Of a stretch of 64,000 nt of DNA, positions 36,908 through 47,491 are shown one piece after another. The position numbers and the translations under genes are program-made. The notes beneath the pieces were generated by a model, which saw only the letters and a list, made by a program, of their open reading frames with translations, was not told the DNA's origin and searched no databases. The DNA lies in the NCBI GenBank assembly GCA_947371915.1, contig CANBRM010000003.1, positions 1 through 64,000 on the forward strand, written 5' to 3'. The DNA is from Comamonadaceae bacterium (lineage in GTDB: Bacteria; Pseudomonadota; Gammaproteobacteria; Burkholderiales; Burkholderiaceae_C). Positions within the stretch are counted from its first letter, which is position 1. Every line of letters starts with the position of its first letter.

Positions 36908-37690
36908 TCACATTCGGAAGTGTTCGCCGAGATAGACGCGGCGCACGTCGGCGTTTTCCACGATCTCGGTGGGTGTGCCCTGCGCCAACACACGGCCATC
37001 ACTGATGATGCACGCGTGGTCGCAAATACCCAAGGTCTCGCGCACGTTGTGATCGGTGATCAGCACGCCCATGCCGCGCGCTTTCAAAAAGCCGATGATG
37101 CGTTGGATCTCGATCACCGCAATCGGGTCGATACCAGCGAACGGCTCGTCCAACAAAATAAAACGCGGGTTGGTGGCCAAGGCTCGGGCAATTTCTACCC
37201 GACGCCGCTCACCGCCCGACAAGGCGACGGATGGCGAAGCACGCAAGTGCTCCACGCGCAGCTCTTGCAACAACGAGGTCAGTCGTTTTTCGATTTCGTC
37301 GTGACTCAGCGGTTTACCTTGGTCGTCACGCTGCAACTCGAGCACGGCGCGCACGTTGTCTTCCACATTGAGTTTGCGAAAGATTGACGCTTCTTGCGGC
37401 AAATAACTGAGTCCCAAGCGCGAACGACGGTGAATGGGCAAATGCGTGACGGGTTGACCATCAATGGTGATGGTGCCGCCGTCAGCGCGCACCAAGCCCA
37501 CGATCATGTAAAACGAGGTCGTTTTACCAGCGCCGTTGGGGCCCAACAAGCCCACCACTTCGCCCTTGTTCACCGCAATCGAGACGTCATGGACCACCTT
37601 GCGGCTGCCGTACGACTTTTGCAAGTGACGCGCTTCCAAGCGGCTCACGGCCTCAGGCGTTGGCGTGACGGGAGACAAGGGAACGATCAC
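36908..37690 (-). CDS. lptB: LPS export ABC transporter ATP-binding protein
   Basis: ABC ATPase ([38 protein letters not shown]), lptA-lptB-rpoN synteny. Confidence 0.96.
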   Translation of the reverse strand: MIVPLSPVTPTPEAVSRLEARHLQKSYGSRKVVHDVSIAVNKGEVVGLLGPNGAGKTTSFYMIVGLVRADGGTITIDGQPVTHLPIHRRSRLGLSYLPQEASIFRKLNVEDNVRAVLELQRDDQGKPLSHDEIEKRLTSLLQELRVEHLRASPSVALSGGERRRVEIARALATNPRFILLDEPFAGIDPIAVIEIQRIIGFLKARGMGVLITDHNVRETLGICDHACIISDGRVLAQGTPTEIVENADVRRVYLGEHFRM

Positions 37691-38247
37691 TTTTTGTCTT
37701 TGTCCAAAGTTTTGTTGCGCGGGGCCAAGGTCACACGCACACGTCCGCCTGTGGGTTTGCCACCGTCTTCGGTGCGTTGGCCGTCGATGGCAAACACATC
37801 GGTCAAGTTGTCATAGGTGATGAGCTTGCCTGTCATTTGGTCGCCCAGCACAGCGCCACGGTAGCGACGCACCTCGGCTTGGTCGATCAACTTGATGCGG
37901 TCAATTCGGCCGTCGTACTCGATGCGCAGGCCTTCGCCTTCCATGTACTCATCGACACCTTCGCGTTTTTGACGAAAAAAAGCGCGTTTGTTGGGTTCGG
38001 GGAGGATGGTGCCGAATTGGTAGCCATCCGGGTCTTGGCGAATCTCAATGCGCGAGCCGCGCAAAATCATGGTGCCTTTGGTCAGCACGGCACGGCCTGT
38101 GAACACGCTGACTTGCTTGAGTTCATCGTGCACCAAGTTGTCTGCCTCAATGTTCATGGGCTTGTCGCGGTCGGCTTTTTCAGCCCACACCGCGGCTGGG
38201 GCAAACGCCACACACGAAGCGACTAACAGAGAGAGGAAGGAGTTCAA
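37687..38247 (-). CDS. lptA: LPS transport periplasmic protein LptA
   Basis: Signal peptide and OstA-like domain ([33 protein letters not shown]); start uncertain, probably TTG at about 38247. Confidence 0.85.
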   Translation of the reverse strand: MNSFLSLLVASCVAFAPAAVWAEKADRDKPMNIEADNLVHDELKQVSVFTGRAVLTKGTMILRGSRIEIRQDPDGYQFGTILPEPNKRAFFRQKREGVDEYMEGEGLRIEYDGRIDRIKLIDQAEVRRYRGAVLGDQMTGKLITYDNLTDVFAIDGQRTEDGGKPTGGRVRVTLAPRNKTLDKDKK

Positions 38248-38333
38248 GGCACGAATATTGCTGTATTTAACTGAGGCTGATTCTAACCACGCCCCAGACC
38301 GTCCTCGCAGGCCGCCAGCGCGGCCACTTGGGC

Positions 38334-38984
38334 TCAACGACCGCGACGCACTTCGCCCAACAAATAGTCCGTCACTTGAACCGCACGTTCCATGCTGCCC
38401 GTCAACGAGCCATCGGTGTAGAAACGTCCGGCGATGCCCAAAGCGGGCACGCCTTGCACCTTGAATGCCTCTTGCAACTGGGTCGCGCGGCGTGCCTTGG
38501 TGGCGACGCCGAAGCTGTTGAAGGTTTCGCTGAACTTTTGCTCGCTCATGCCGTTTTTGCCAGCCCAAGCCGCTAAGGCAGCACCCGTGTTGAGCGTCTG
38601 ATGCTCGGTATGGATGGCGTGGAACAGCTTGCCGTGCATGGCATCGACCATACCCAAGGACTCAAACACGTAGTAGGCGCGCTGCTGGGCTTCAAAGTCG
38701 TCACGGAAACGCACGGGCACGCGCTTGACCACCACGTCTTTGGGCAAGGCCTTGATCCAAGCAGCAAAGCGCGGTTCAAACGCGTTGCAATGCGGGCAGC
38801 TGTACCAAAAGAACTCGATCACTTCGATCTTGCCGGCATCCACTTCGGTGGGCACGCGCTTGTCGAGCGAGATGTACTCAATGCCTTCTTCCGGCTTTTT
38901 ACCGGCAGCAGGGCCTTGGGCTTGCGCCAACAAGGGCAAACCGGCCATGGAGATGGCGGTCAAAGAAAAATCACGACGTTTCAT
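38334..38984 (-). CDS. dsbA: thiol:disulfide interchange protein DsbA/DsbL
   Basis: Signal peptide, active site CPHC (FFWYSCPHCNAFEP). Confidence 0.94.
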   Translation of the reverse strand: MKRRDFSLTAISMAGLPLLAQAQGPAAGKKPEEGIEYISLDKRVPTEVDAGKIEVIEFFWYSCPHCNAFEPRFAAWIKALPKDVVVKRVPVRFRDDFEAQQRAYYVFESLGMVDAMHGKLFHAIHTEHQTLNTGAALAAWAGKNGMSEQKFSETFNSFGVATKARRATQLQEAFKVQGVPALGIAGRFYTDGSLTGSMERAVQVTDYLLGEVRRGR

Positions 38985-39005
38985 AAGTCACCCTCAAAGG
39001 AAAAT

Positions 39006-39704
39006 TTAACGTTGCACCCGCACCATGGCAGAGTCGAGGTGCGCGGCTTCGAGCTTGGCGCGCACGCGTTCAGCTTCGGCTTTGTCCAAAGGTCCCACGC
39101 GAACGCGGTACACGGTGCGACCGCCTTGGTCACGCTCGCTGACTTTGGCATCCAACGCCAACAAACTCATTTTGGCCCGCTGCGCATCCGCCTCTTCAGG
39201 CGTGCGGTAAGCACCGGCCTGCACAAAATAAATGAACGGGTCAGCCGCCACCGGCATCGGGGCAGGGGCCGACTTGGCATCGGCCGGTTTCGCCTCAGCC
39301 GGTTTGGGCTCAGCCACTTTCAGATCGGCTTTGGCTTTGGCCAAATCGCCCAAAGGATCGGCACTTTTGGGATCGACTTTGACGGCAGCGTCGGGCTTGG
39401 ATTGCGCAGGTTTCGCGACCGGCTTCACGTCCGCTTTGACCTCTGGTTTGGGAGTTTCTGGCGCGGCGTCAGCCTTGTCCGCAGCTTTCGCAGGGTTCTT
39501 GCCGTAGAGCGGGGCGTTGGGGTCCCAGTCTTTGTTTTTCTTTTCTTCGGCAGCGTCTTGCTCTGCCGAGCGGGTCATGCCTTTGTTCATGAAAGGCATG
39601 GGCACCTTGGTCACGTAAACGGCCACGCCCAAGGCCACCGTCATGCCCACGACCAAGCCCATGATGAAACCGACCAAGGTTCCGCCGCGTTGTTGATTCA
39701 ACAT
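39006..39704 (-). CDS. SPOR domain-containing membrane protein
   Basis: N-terminal TM, Pro/Ala/Lys linker, C-terminal SPOR (YFVQAGAYRTPEEADAQRAKMSLLALDAKV). Confidence 0.93.
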   Translation of the reverse strand: MLNQQRGGTLVGFIMGLVVGMTVALGVAVYVTKVPMPFMNKGMTRSAEQDAAEEKKNKDWDPNAPLYGKNPAKAADKADAAPETPKPEVKADVKPVAKPAQSKPDAAVKVDPKSADPLGDLAKAKADLKVAEPKPAEAKPADAKSAPAPMPVAADPFIYFVQAGAYRTPEEADAQRAKMSLLALDAKVSERDQGGRTVYRVRVGPLDKAEAERVRAKLEAAHLDSAMVRVQR

Positions 39705-39728
39705 TGAAATAGGTCTCCGAAGACAGGG

Positions 39729-41438
39729 TTACATGCTGGCAGGCGCGGACACGCCCAACACGGCCAAGCCATTGTGCAGCACCTGCGCGGTAGCAGCCAC
39801 CAGCGCCAAGCGCGCTTTTTTGACCACTTCGTCGTCCACCAAGATGCGCTCGGCATCGTAGTAGCTGTGGTAGCTGGCCGCGAGGTCGCGCAAGTAGAAG
39901 GTCACGTCATGCGGCGCAAAGTCGGCCGAGGCGGCGCTCAGCATGGCGGGGTACTTGGCCAGTTGCAACATCAGCGCTTGGGCTTGCGGGCTTTCCAGCG
40001 CAGACAAGTCCACCCCTTGCAAAGAGGCGACATCGCCGCCGTCTTTGTCGGCCCAGGCGCGCAGCACCGAGCAAATGCGGGCGTGGGCGTATTGCACGTA
40101 GTACACGGGGTTGTCGTTGTTCTTTTGCACAGCCAAGTCCACGTCGAAGGTGTACTCGGTGTCGGGCTTGCGGCTGAGCAAAAAGAAGCGCACGGCGTCT
40201 TTGCTGGTCCACTCGATCAAGTCGCGCAGGGTCACGTAGCTGCCAGCGCGCTTGGAAATTTTCACCTCTTCGCCACCGCGCATCACGCGCACCATGGTGT
40301 GCAACACGTAGTCGGGGTAGCCCTCGGGAATGCCCACATTGGCGGCTTGCAAGCCAGCGCGCACGCGGGCAATCGTGCCGTGATGGTCAGTGCCTTGGAT
40401 GTTCACCACCTTGGTAAAGCCGCGCTCCCACTTGGTGATGTGGTACGCCACGTCCGGCACAAAGTAGGTGTACGTGCCGTCTGTCTTTTTCATCACACGG
40501 TCTTTGTCGTCGCCGTAGTCGGTGGACTTGAGCCACAAGGCGCCGTCTTGCTCGTAGGTCTTGCCTGCCGCTTGCAAGCGACTCACCGCATCGGCCACCT
40601 TGCCGCTGGTGTACAGACTGCTCTCGAGGTAGTAGTTGTCGAACTTGACGTCAAAGGCTTTCAAGTCGAGGTCTTGCTCGTGGCGCAAATAGGCCACCGC
40701 GAACTCGCGCATGCCGTCCACATCGTTCACATCGCCGCTGGCGGTGAATTCGCGGTCGTCTGACTTGACGGTTTTGCCCGCCAAGAAATCGGTGGCGATG
40801 TCTTGGATGTAGTCGCCGTTGTAAAACGCTTTGCTTTCTGGATTCTCGGGGTCCACAGGCCAGCTGGCGTCGCCGGGCTTGACGCCTTGGGCGCGGAAGT
40901 GCGTGCTCTTGGCCAAGGTGTTGATTTGCACACCCGCGTCGTTGTAATAAAACTCGCGATAGACGTTGAAGCCTTGCGTCGCAAACAAATTACAAATCGC
41001 GTCGCCCAGCGCGGCTTGGCGACCGTGGCCTACGTGCAGCGGGCCGGTAGGGTTGGCAGACACAAACTCGACCAACACGCGCTGGCCGTTGTCGGCTTGG
41101 AAGCCAAAACAATCTTTAGCCGCCAACACCTCGCGCACGATTTGTTGTTTGGCCGCTGGCTTCAAACGGATGTTGATGAAGCCGGGACCGGCGATCTCGA
41201 TGTCTTGTACCCACTGTTGGTACACGGGCGCAGCCAGCAACGCGTCGCGCAGCTGTTCGCCGAGCTGACGGGGATTGAGCTTGAGGGGTTTGGCCAACTG
41301 CATGGCAGCGGTGACAGCAAAGTCGCCATGCGCGGCGACCTTGGGCGATTCAAAAGCGGCCTTGTTGCCAGAACCGGGCAACAAACCGTCGAGGGCTTGG
41401 CTCAGGGCGGCCAGCAATTCTTGTTTAACTTGGAGCAT
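39729..41438 (-). CDS. argS: arginine--tRNA ligase
   Basis: [35 protein letters not shown]. Confidence 0.97.
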   Translation of the reverse strand: MLQVKQELLAALSQALDGLLPGSGNKAAFESPKVAAHGDFAVTAAMQLAKPLKLNPRQLGEQLRDALLAAPVYQQWVQDIEIAGPGFINIRLKPAAKQQIVREVLAAKDCFGFQADNGQRVLVEFVSANPTGPLHVGHGRQAALGDAICNLFATQGFNVYREFYYNDAGVQINTLAKSTHFRAQGVKPGDASWPVDPENPESKAFYNGDYIQDIATDFLAGKTVKSDDREFTASGDVNDVDGMREFAVAYLRHEQDLDLKAFDVKFDNYYLESSLYTSGKVADAVSRLQAAGKTYEQDGALWLKSTDYGDDKDRVMKKTDGTYTYFVPDVAYHITKWERGFTKVVNIQGTDHHGTIARVRAGLQAANVGIPEGYPDYVLHTMVRVMRGGEEVKISKRAGSYVTLRDLIEWTSKDAVRFFLLSRKPDTEYTFDVDLAVQKNNDNPVYYVQYAHARICSVLRAWADKDGGDVASLQGVDLSALESPQAQALMLQLAKYPAMLSAASADFAPHDVTFYLRDLAASYHSYYDAERILVDDEVVKKARLALVAATAQVLHNGLAVLGVSAPASM

Positions 41439-41493
41439 GGCGAGATTTTACGGGGCGGCCCTCACTTTGAAGGAGCACACCATATTTTTTGGC

Positions 41494-42549
41494 ATGATCT
41501 ACCCCTATATGCGCGACGCCCACACCCTCACACCCATTGACCGTTTCCAATACACCCCCACCCTGTCGTGCGTCATGCCCGCCTACAACGAGGGCAAAAA
41601 CCTGGGCACCTTGGTGCCACAGGTGCTGCAAGCCTTGCAGGCGCTGGGTTCGCAAGTGGAAATCGTGCTCATCAACGACGGCAGCCGTGACGACACGGCA
41701 CAGGTCATGCAAGCCTTGTGCGAAGCGCACCGTGAGGTGGTCGGCATCAACCTGTCGCGCAACTTTGGCAAAGAAGCCGCACTGACCGCCGGCATTGACG
41801 CCGCGCGCGGCGAAGTGGTGGTGCTGATGGACTCCGACGGTCAACACCCTGTGGCGTTGGTAGCCGACATGCTCAAGCGCTGGCGCGAGGGCTCGGACGT
41901 GGTGTATGCCATTCGCCGCACGCGTGACGACCAATCAGCCTTGCACGCAGGGCTGACGGGCATGTTTTACAAGCTCATCAACATGGGCAACCGCGTGAAG
42001 ATTCCTGCACACGCCGGCGACTTCCGCTTGATGGACCGCCGCGTGGTGGACGCCCTCAAATCACTGCCCGAACGCAACAGGTTCATGAAAGGCTTGTACG
42101 CCTGGGTTGGCTTTGCCAGCACCGCCATTGATTACGAGCCGCTGCCCCGTGCCGCGGGTGAGAGCAGCTTTGGCTTGCGCGGCTCGTTTGCCTTGGCCTT
42201 GACAGGCGTGTTGGCGTTTTCAATTGCGCCCCTGCGCGCCTTGACGGTTTCAGGCTTGCTGCTGGCCGTGGTCGCGATGGGTTACGGCGCTTGGGTGGTG
42301 GCCGAATATTTCATGTGGGGCATCAGTGTCCCTGGCTATGCCACGCTGGTGGTAGGCATGATGTTTTTCAGTGGCATTCAATTACTGTCCATTGGCGTAC
42401 TGGCCGAGTACGTGGGGCGCATTTACGAAGAGGTGAAACAGCGACCCATGTATTTGGTGAGCCACCACTGGGGCTCAGGCTTGGCCTTGGCGCCCGTCAA
42501 AGCGCCAGCGCTTTCGATGGCCCAATTCGACAACGAACACCCGATCTAA
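41494..42549 (+). CDS. family 2 glycosyltransferase (polyprenyl-phosphate sugar transferase-like)
   Basis: SCVMPAYNEGKNLGTLVPQVL, INDGSRDDT, DSDGQHP, two C-terminal TM helices; start trimmed from 41275. Confidence 0.93.
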   Translation: MIYPYMRDAHTLTPIDRFQYTPTLSCVMPAYNEGKNLGTLVPQVLQALQALGSQVEIVLINDGSRDDTAQVMQALCEAHREVVGINLSRNFGKEAALTAGIDAARGEVVVLMDSDGQHPVALVADMLKRWREGSDVVYAIRRTRDDQSALHAGLTGMFYKLINMGNRVKIPAHAGDFRLMDRRVVDALKSLPERNRFMKGLYAWVGFASTAIDYEPLPRAAGESSFGLRGSFALALTGVLAFSIAPLRALTVSGLLLAVVAMGYGAWVVAEYFMWGISVPGYATLVVGMMFFSGIQLLSIGVLAEYVGRIYEEVKQRPMYLVSHHWGSGLALAPVKAPALSMAQFDNEHPI

Positions 42550-42553
42550 GCCA

Positions 42554-42925
42554 ATGAACAGTGGCTTTTGGTTTTTGGTGGTCGGCAGCGCCGCAGCGGC
42601 CACCCACATGGGCGTGTTTGAGCTGACAAAGGCACATCTACTGCCAGAGTTGGCCAATGCCGCTGGGTTTTGCGTGGCGTTTGTGGTGAGTTTTGCAGGC
42701 CACCGTCGCTTGAGTTTTCAAGATGCAAGCACCAGCTTTTGGCAAAGCCTGCGTCGCTTTGCAGCGACCGCGCTGGCGGGCTTTTTCGCCAACGAACTCA
42801 TGTTTGTGGTGCTGCTGCGCGGCTTGAATTTGCCAGACTGGCTGGCCTTATTTTTTGCCTTGGTCTTTGCATCCGCGCAGACCTTTTTGCTCAGCCGCTT
42901 CTGGGCCTTTCGCCGCCGCAGTTGA
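42554..42925 (+). CDS. GtrA family membrane protein
   Basis: Four TM helices, C-terminal LLSRFWAFRRRS. Confidence 0.9.
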   Translation: MNSGFWFLVVGSAAAATHMGVFELTKAHLLPELANAAGFCVAFVVSFAGHRRLSFQDASTSFWQSLRRFAATALAGFFANELMFVVLLRGLNLPDWLALFFALVFASAQTFLLSRFWAFRRRS

Positions 42926-44461
42926 CGCCGACGCATCTAGAGCCGCCGCACTGGATTGGTACAGGCTCCAAGCGCGGCCTGCAAACACCAACTCAAACCC
43001 CACGTGTTGCGTCATGTTGAGCGTGGGGGACGTGTTGGGGGCGACCACCCAAGCGTGTGGGGTTTGCTTCAAGCTGTCTAAACGCGACAAGGGCACCAAG
43101 CTGTGCGCAGCTTGCGCGTCAAAGTCGGCGCCTTCAAACAGCTCACGTCGCCAGTTATCGCCCGCGGTTTGACGCAAAGTGTCCCAGTCTTGGATGACTT
43201 CCAGCGGGCGCGTCACTTGCGCGTAAAACGGCAAGTCGTAGGGATATTCGTCAATCGCGGCCACCACGTCTGAGGTGCGGGCTTGGCAGGCGAGAACCTC
43301 GGCCACATCCAAGCTGCTGTGTTTTTGGGTGTAGCGATCAGCCGCTACTTGCGCACCCACCGCCAGTGCCACATTGAGCCCCACCAGAATGGCAAACACC
43401 CTTTCTCCCCAAGCACGCGGGGCCACATGGCGCTGCCACCACAACGCTGCGAGCAGCGCCAGCGGGGGCATGACGGGTAAAGCGTAGCCGATGAGTTTGG
43501 AGTTGGGAATGGAGAAAAATCCCAAAATGGCGATGAGCCAAATCCAGCAGAGCGCGGTCCAACGCGGGTCAATGGGCACAAGCGCGCTCACGCGCTCGCG
43601 CACACTGCGCCCAGCACTGGCCACCACCAAGAACACCCACGGGAACATCAACACCACCACAGCAAGCCCGTAAAACCACCAAGGTCTGGCGTTGTTAAAC
43701 GTAGTGGCTGTGTAGCGACCAAACTGGTGCTTACCGAACATATAAGCCAGCATGTCAGGATGCTCACGCGCCGCCAGCACAAACCAAGGCAAAGCCACCG
43801 CTGCAAACAGCAGCACGCCGCTGACCCAAGGCAAGGCCCACACTTTGCGCCATTCCCACGTCCAAGTCACCCAAAGGCACAGCACCAAACCGGGTAAAAG
43901 CAAACCGATCAAGCCCTTGCTCAAGACCCCCAATCCGCAGGCGATGAAACCCGCACGCGCCCAGCCCGCATGCACGCCATCCGCCTGCATCAAGGCTCGG
44001 GCAAAACACCAAATGCCCACGCCCATCCACGTGGCGACCATCGTGTCGTGGTTCACGTATTGACCGCCCATCAAAAACGCCAAGCTGCTGCCCAACATCC
44101 AAGCCGCGCGGTTGGCCACGGCCACGCCCGCGATGTGGCGCGCACAGACCCAAAGCAAACCCCACATCAAGCAAGCATGCAACGCGACCACCAGCCGCGC
44201 CGCCCAAGGGGTGGCACCCAGCACCGTCATGGCACTGGCTTCGAGCCAGTAAAACAAAGGGGGTTTGTGAAAGAACGGAATGCCGTCCAAGCGTGGGGTG
44301 AGCCAGTCCCCACTCATCACCATCCATCGGCCCACCTCCGCATAGCGCCCTTCATCGGGCAAGGCCAAAGGGCGCAAGGCGGCCAAGACCAGCAACAACA
44401 CGGGCAGCAGGCACAGGGCCCAAATGCGACCGCGTGCGGAGAATAAAGAAGATGGGGTCAT
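42848..44461 (-). CDS. ArnT-like glycosyltransferase (GT39/PMT family)
   Basis: LPDEGRYAEVGRWMVMSGDWLTPRLDGIPFFHKPPLFYWLEASAM...; multiple TM helices. Confidence 0.92.
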   Translation of the reverse strand: MTPSSLFSARGRIWALCLLPVLLLVLAALRPLALPDEGRYAEVGRWMVMSGDWLTPRLDGIPFFHKPPLFYWLEASAMTVLGATPWAARLVVALHACLMWGLLWVCARHIAGVAVANRAAWMLGSSLAFLMGGQYVNHDTMVATWMGVGIWCFARALMQADGVHAGWARAGFIACGLGVLSKGLIGLLLPGLVLCLWVTWTWEWRKVWALPWVSGVLLFAAVALPWFVLAAREHPDMLAYMFGKHQFGRYTATTFNNARPWWFYGLAVVVLMFPWVFLVVASAGRSVRERVSALVPIDPRWTALCWIWLIAILGFFSIPNSKLIGYALPVMPPLALLAALWWQRHVAPRAWGERVFAILVGLNVALAVGAQVAADRYTQKHSSLDVAEVLACQARTSDVVAAIDEYPYDLPFYAQVTRPLEVIQDWDTLRQTAGDNWRRELFEGADFDAQAAHSLVPLSRLDSLKQTPHAWVVAPNTSPTLNMTQHVGFELVFAGRAWSLYQSSAAALDASASTAAAKGPEAAEQKGLRGCKDQGKK

Positions 44462-44497
44462 GTGAAAACGCAAGTGAGGCGCAGCAGAGGTGCGCGG

Positions 44498-45337
44498 TTA
44501 AGCCGAGGCCATGGGCAAGCCACTGCCTCGGACCAATCGAACGCCAGCATCGCGCAAGTCTTGGACAAAGTCGTGGCTCGCCAAATACGCGAACTCACGG
44601 GCGCGGGCGGGGCCGATGTCGTCATCCGTTTGCGCCGAAGCGGCGGGGTGGCACATGATGAGCGCAGGCCCTGCTGGCGAATGCGGCAAATCGGCCAGCC
44701 AACCTTGCATGCGCTTGGCGTAGTCGGCCACATTGCCGTCAAAGGCATAGGCACCCGACAACGGCCCCACAGTCGGCCAAGCCTGGTCGTTGGCCCAAGC
44801 TTGCAACGTCTTGGAACCCATCACGGAAATTACACGCGCTTTGAACCCAGCTTGCGCCACGCTGGAAACACGCAGCCATGGACGCGACGCAGCGTTGCCG
44901 TAGCGGCGCAACAGCACCTCGAACAGCGCATCGCGCAAGCCCGCAAATTGGTGCACATGCTGGTGGCCATCGATGTGGTCTGGCGCAGCGTGCCAGTGTT
45001 GCTCAAAGGCATCGAGTTGGCGCTCCATCTCATCGCGCAGAGCTGCGACATCGAAGCGGCGCAGCGCAGCACGGCGCATCACCGTGCTCAAAGCACCACC
45101 AAAACCAGCACTTTGGGCAAAGCTGCTGGTCCAGTCCAAATGCAAGCCCACATCCAAGCGACCGCGTAAGTCGCGCAGGGCCGGCGCGTCTTCCGCCCAA
45201 CGGGGGGAGCGCGTCATCACGCTGGTGGCACTCAACCGGCCCAGCACCACCAAGGCGACGATGCCTTGCGAGGTGGGTGCGTTGACCGCGTAGTCGTCGG
45301 CGCACAGCACCACGTCTCGAATGGACGCGATGCTCAT
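44498..45337 (-). CDS. ChbG/HpnK (YdjC) family deacetylase
   Basis: LCADDYAVNAPTSQGI, DVGLHLDWT, DHIDGHQHVHQF, MCHPA; start trimmed to MSIASIRDVV (ATGA overlap with LysR gene). Confidence 0.92.
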   Translation of the reverse strand: MSIASIRDVVLCADDYAVNAPTSQGIVALVVLGRLSATSVMTRSPRWAEDAPALRDLRGRLDVGLHLDWTSSFAQSAGFGGALSTVMRRAALRRFDVAALRDEMERQLDAFEQHWHAAPDHIDGHQHVHQFAGLRDALFEVLLRRYGNAASRPWLRVSSVAQAGFKARVISVMGSKTLQAWANDQAWPTVGPLSGAYAFDGNVADYAKRMQGWLADLPHSPAGPALIMCHPAASAQTDDDIGPARAREFAYLASHDFVQDLRDAGVRLVRGSGLPMASA

Positions 45338-46275
45338 GTGGCGGCGCTCCAATACGCGGCCTGACCGTAGTGGTCTTTGAGAAAGTCAATCCACAAACGC
45401 AAACGCAGAGGCAGGTGCTTGCGCTGCGAAAAAATGGTGTAAATGCCGTTGGGCGGTGCGGCAAACTCGTCCAACACCGTCACCAACTGGCCGCTGCTGA
45501 CCTCGGCCTCCACCTCCCAAGTGCTGCGCCATGCGATGCCATAACCCGCCATGCACCAGTCATGCAGCACTTGGCCATCGGAACAATCCATCGGACCGCT
45601 CGGGCGCAGATGAATCACCTCATGGCCTGCGTTCTCGCCGTCTTTGGCCGCGGTGGGCGCACGAAAGGCCCAGCCACGGGTTTGCGACGCATCGCTGGAC
45701 AGCGTGAGGCAGCGAAAGCGCATCAAGTCATGCGGCGTTTGTGGCGTGCCGTAGCGTTTCAAAAACTCAGGGGTGGCCACGCACAGACGACGGTTGTCGG
45801 CCATTCGCACGCTGACCAACGAGGAGTCGGGCAAATCACCCACGCGCACGGCGCAGTCAAAGCCTTCGGCAGCCAAGTCGACCACACGGTCGCTGAGGTT
45901 GAGCGACACCGTCACGTCAGGGTGCATGTTGTGAAATTTGGGCACCAGTGGCGCCACATGACGCCGACCAAACCCAGCCGGCGCGGTGATGCGCAAATGG
46001 CCGCTGGCTTTCAAGCCGCCTGCGCTGACGCTGGCTTCGGCGTTGGCCACCTCGGCCAACAAGCGTTGGCAATCTTCTAGAAAGGCGGTGCCTTCATGGG
46101 TGAGCGTGATGCGCCGCGTGGTGCGCACCAAGAGCTTGACGCCCAAGTGAGCTTCTAAGCTGTCTAAGCGACGCCCCATGATGGCGGGTGCCACGCCTTC
46201 GGCCACTGCGGCCGCAGTCAAGCTGCCCTTTTGGGCCACCGACACGAAGGACTCGAAGACTTTGAGTTTGTCCAT
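45334..46275 (-). CDS. LysR family transcriptional regulator
   Basis: N-terminal LysR HTH (MDKLKVFESFVSVAQKGSLTAAAVAEGVAPAIMGRRLDSLE). Confidence 0.95.
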   Translation of the reverse strand: MDKLKVFESFVSVAQKGSLTAAAVAEGVAPAIMGRRLDSLEAHLGVKLLVRTTRRITLTHEGTAFLEDCQRLLAEVANAEASVSAGGLKASGHLRITAPAGFGRRHVAPLVPKFHNMHPDVTVSLNLSDRVVDLAAEGFDCAVRVGDLPDSSLVSVRMADNRRLCVATPEFLKRYGTPQTPHDLMRFRCLTLSSDASQTRGWAFRAPTAAKDGENAGHEVIHLRPSGPMDCSDGQVLHDWCMAGYGIAWRSTWEVEAEVSSGQLVTVLDEFAAPPNGIYTIFSQRKHLPLRLRLWIDFLKDHYGQAAYWSAAT

Positions 46276-46329
46276 GCCGTCGATTATCCACGGGGGCCCC
46301 TGTGAAGCTCCCGCCTAAAATTGCGCCCC

Positions 46330-47361
46330 ATGAACGCCACCACCCCCAGTCATCGCACCACCACGTGGGTTCACCACGCCACCGCACGTTTGGCGCACCT
46401 GAGCCCCGCTTGGTTTGTGCTGGTCATGGGCTGGTGCGGCTTGGCCCAAGCGTGGCTGCGCGCCACCGATTTGATGGGCGACATGGCGCTGGGCATGAGC
46501 TTGGTGGCTGGCGCTTTTGCGGTGCTGATTTTTAGTGCGCTTTGCTTGGTGAGCATCATCCGACTGAACGTCCACAACCCTGCCGTGCAAGCTGACTTGA
46601 AACACCCTGTGCGTCATGCCTTCATGGCCACTCTGCCGATTTCGATGATGCTGCTGTCTACGTTAGGCGCCGCCCTGTTTTGGAACACGGCCCCTTGGCT
46701 GGACCACCTGTTACGCGCCACGTGGTTGATCGGCTCGCTGTTAGAGCTGGCAGCCACCGTGTGGGTGCTGGGACGCTGGCTTCGCCCCAAGGAAGAAGGC
46801 GGCTTGCAATGGGCCACGTTCACCCCCGTGTTGTTCATCCCTGTCGTCGGCAATGTACTGGCGCCCTTGGGTGGCGTGACGATGGGATTTGCGCCTTGGG
46901 CCACCGCCCAAATGGGCATCGGTCTGCTGCTGTGGCCAGTGCTGCAAACCTTGCTCATCGTGCGTTTGGTGCAAGCGGGCCCGATGCCTGCACGCATGAG
47001 CCCCTCGCTATTCATCACCGTGGTGCCGCCGTCCATCATTGGCCTCGACATGCTGCAATTGAACACCCCCATGCCCGTCGTTTGGGCGCTGTGGGGGGCG
47101 GGCGTTTTCTTTTTGATGTGGGCGCTGACACAACTCGACGCCATGCGCTCACAGCCTTTTGGCATGGGGCATTGGGGCATGAGTTTTCCCTTGGCTGCCT
47201 TCACCACCTTAACTTTGCGACTGAGCAGTGCGCCCGAAGGCGCTTGGTTGCAACTGCCTGCTACCGGCTTGCTGGCCATCACCTCGTTGGTGATTTTGGG
47301 CTTGACCTTAGGCACGTGGCGCGGCCTGCGCGCAGGCACGCTGCTGGTCGCCGAAGGCTGA
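46330..47361 (+). CDS. SLAC1/TDT-family anion channel/transporter
   Basis: TehA/SLAC1-like hydrophobic protein (LSPAWFVLVMGWCGLAQAW..., WATFTPVLFIPVVGNVLAPLGG). Confidence 0.88.
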   Translation: MNATTPSHRTTTWVHHATARLAHLSPAWFVLVMGWCGLAQAWLRATDLMGDMALGMSLVAGAFAVLIFSALCLVSIIRLNVHNPAVQADLKHPVRHAFMATLPISMMLLSTLGAALFWNTAPWLDHLLRATWLIGSLLELAATVWVLGRWLRPKEEGGLQWATFTPVLFIPVVGNVLAPLGGVTMGFAPWATAQMGIGLLLWPVLQTLLIVRLVQAGPMPARMSPSLFITVVPPSIIGLDMLQLNTPMPVVWALWGAGVFFLMWALTQLDAMRSQPFGMGHWGMSFPLAAFTTLTLRLSSAPEGAWLQLPATGLLAITSLVILGLTLGTWRGLRAGTLLVAEG

Positions 47362-47396
47362 TTAGGCATCTAGAAGTCACGACATCTGAAAAATTT

Positions 47397-47419
47397 AGCC
47401 ACGCAATGCGGGCGTGGCT
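47397..47419. terminator. hairpin AGCCACGC-N7-GCGTGGCT after the SLAC1 gene
   Basis: 8-bp perfect stem; weak T tract, so terminator role tentative. Confidence 0.45.
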
Positions 47420-47491
47420 TTGACCTAAGATTCGTGTTGAATTTCTGTTTTTGAGATCTGTATTTTTAAAACTACCTGAGAGCGTTGACCC

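Noticed and set aside
38601-39707. Plus-strand 368-aa ORF opposite dsbA and the SPOR gene
   Set aside because: Spans two real minus-strand genes; composition typical of shadow ORFs.
39774-40763. Plus-strand 329-aa ORF opposite argS
   Set aside because: Antisense shadow of arginyl-tRNA synthetase.
47420-47491. CCTGAGAG motif upstream of glcB as a TPP/glycine riboswitch
   Set aside because: Only a short fragment matches; no surrounding conserved stems or THI-box/tandem aptamer features seen.
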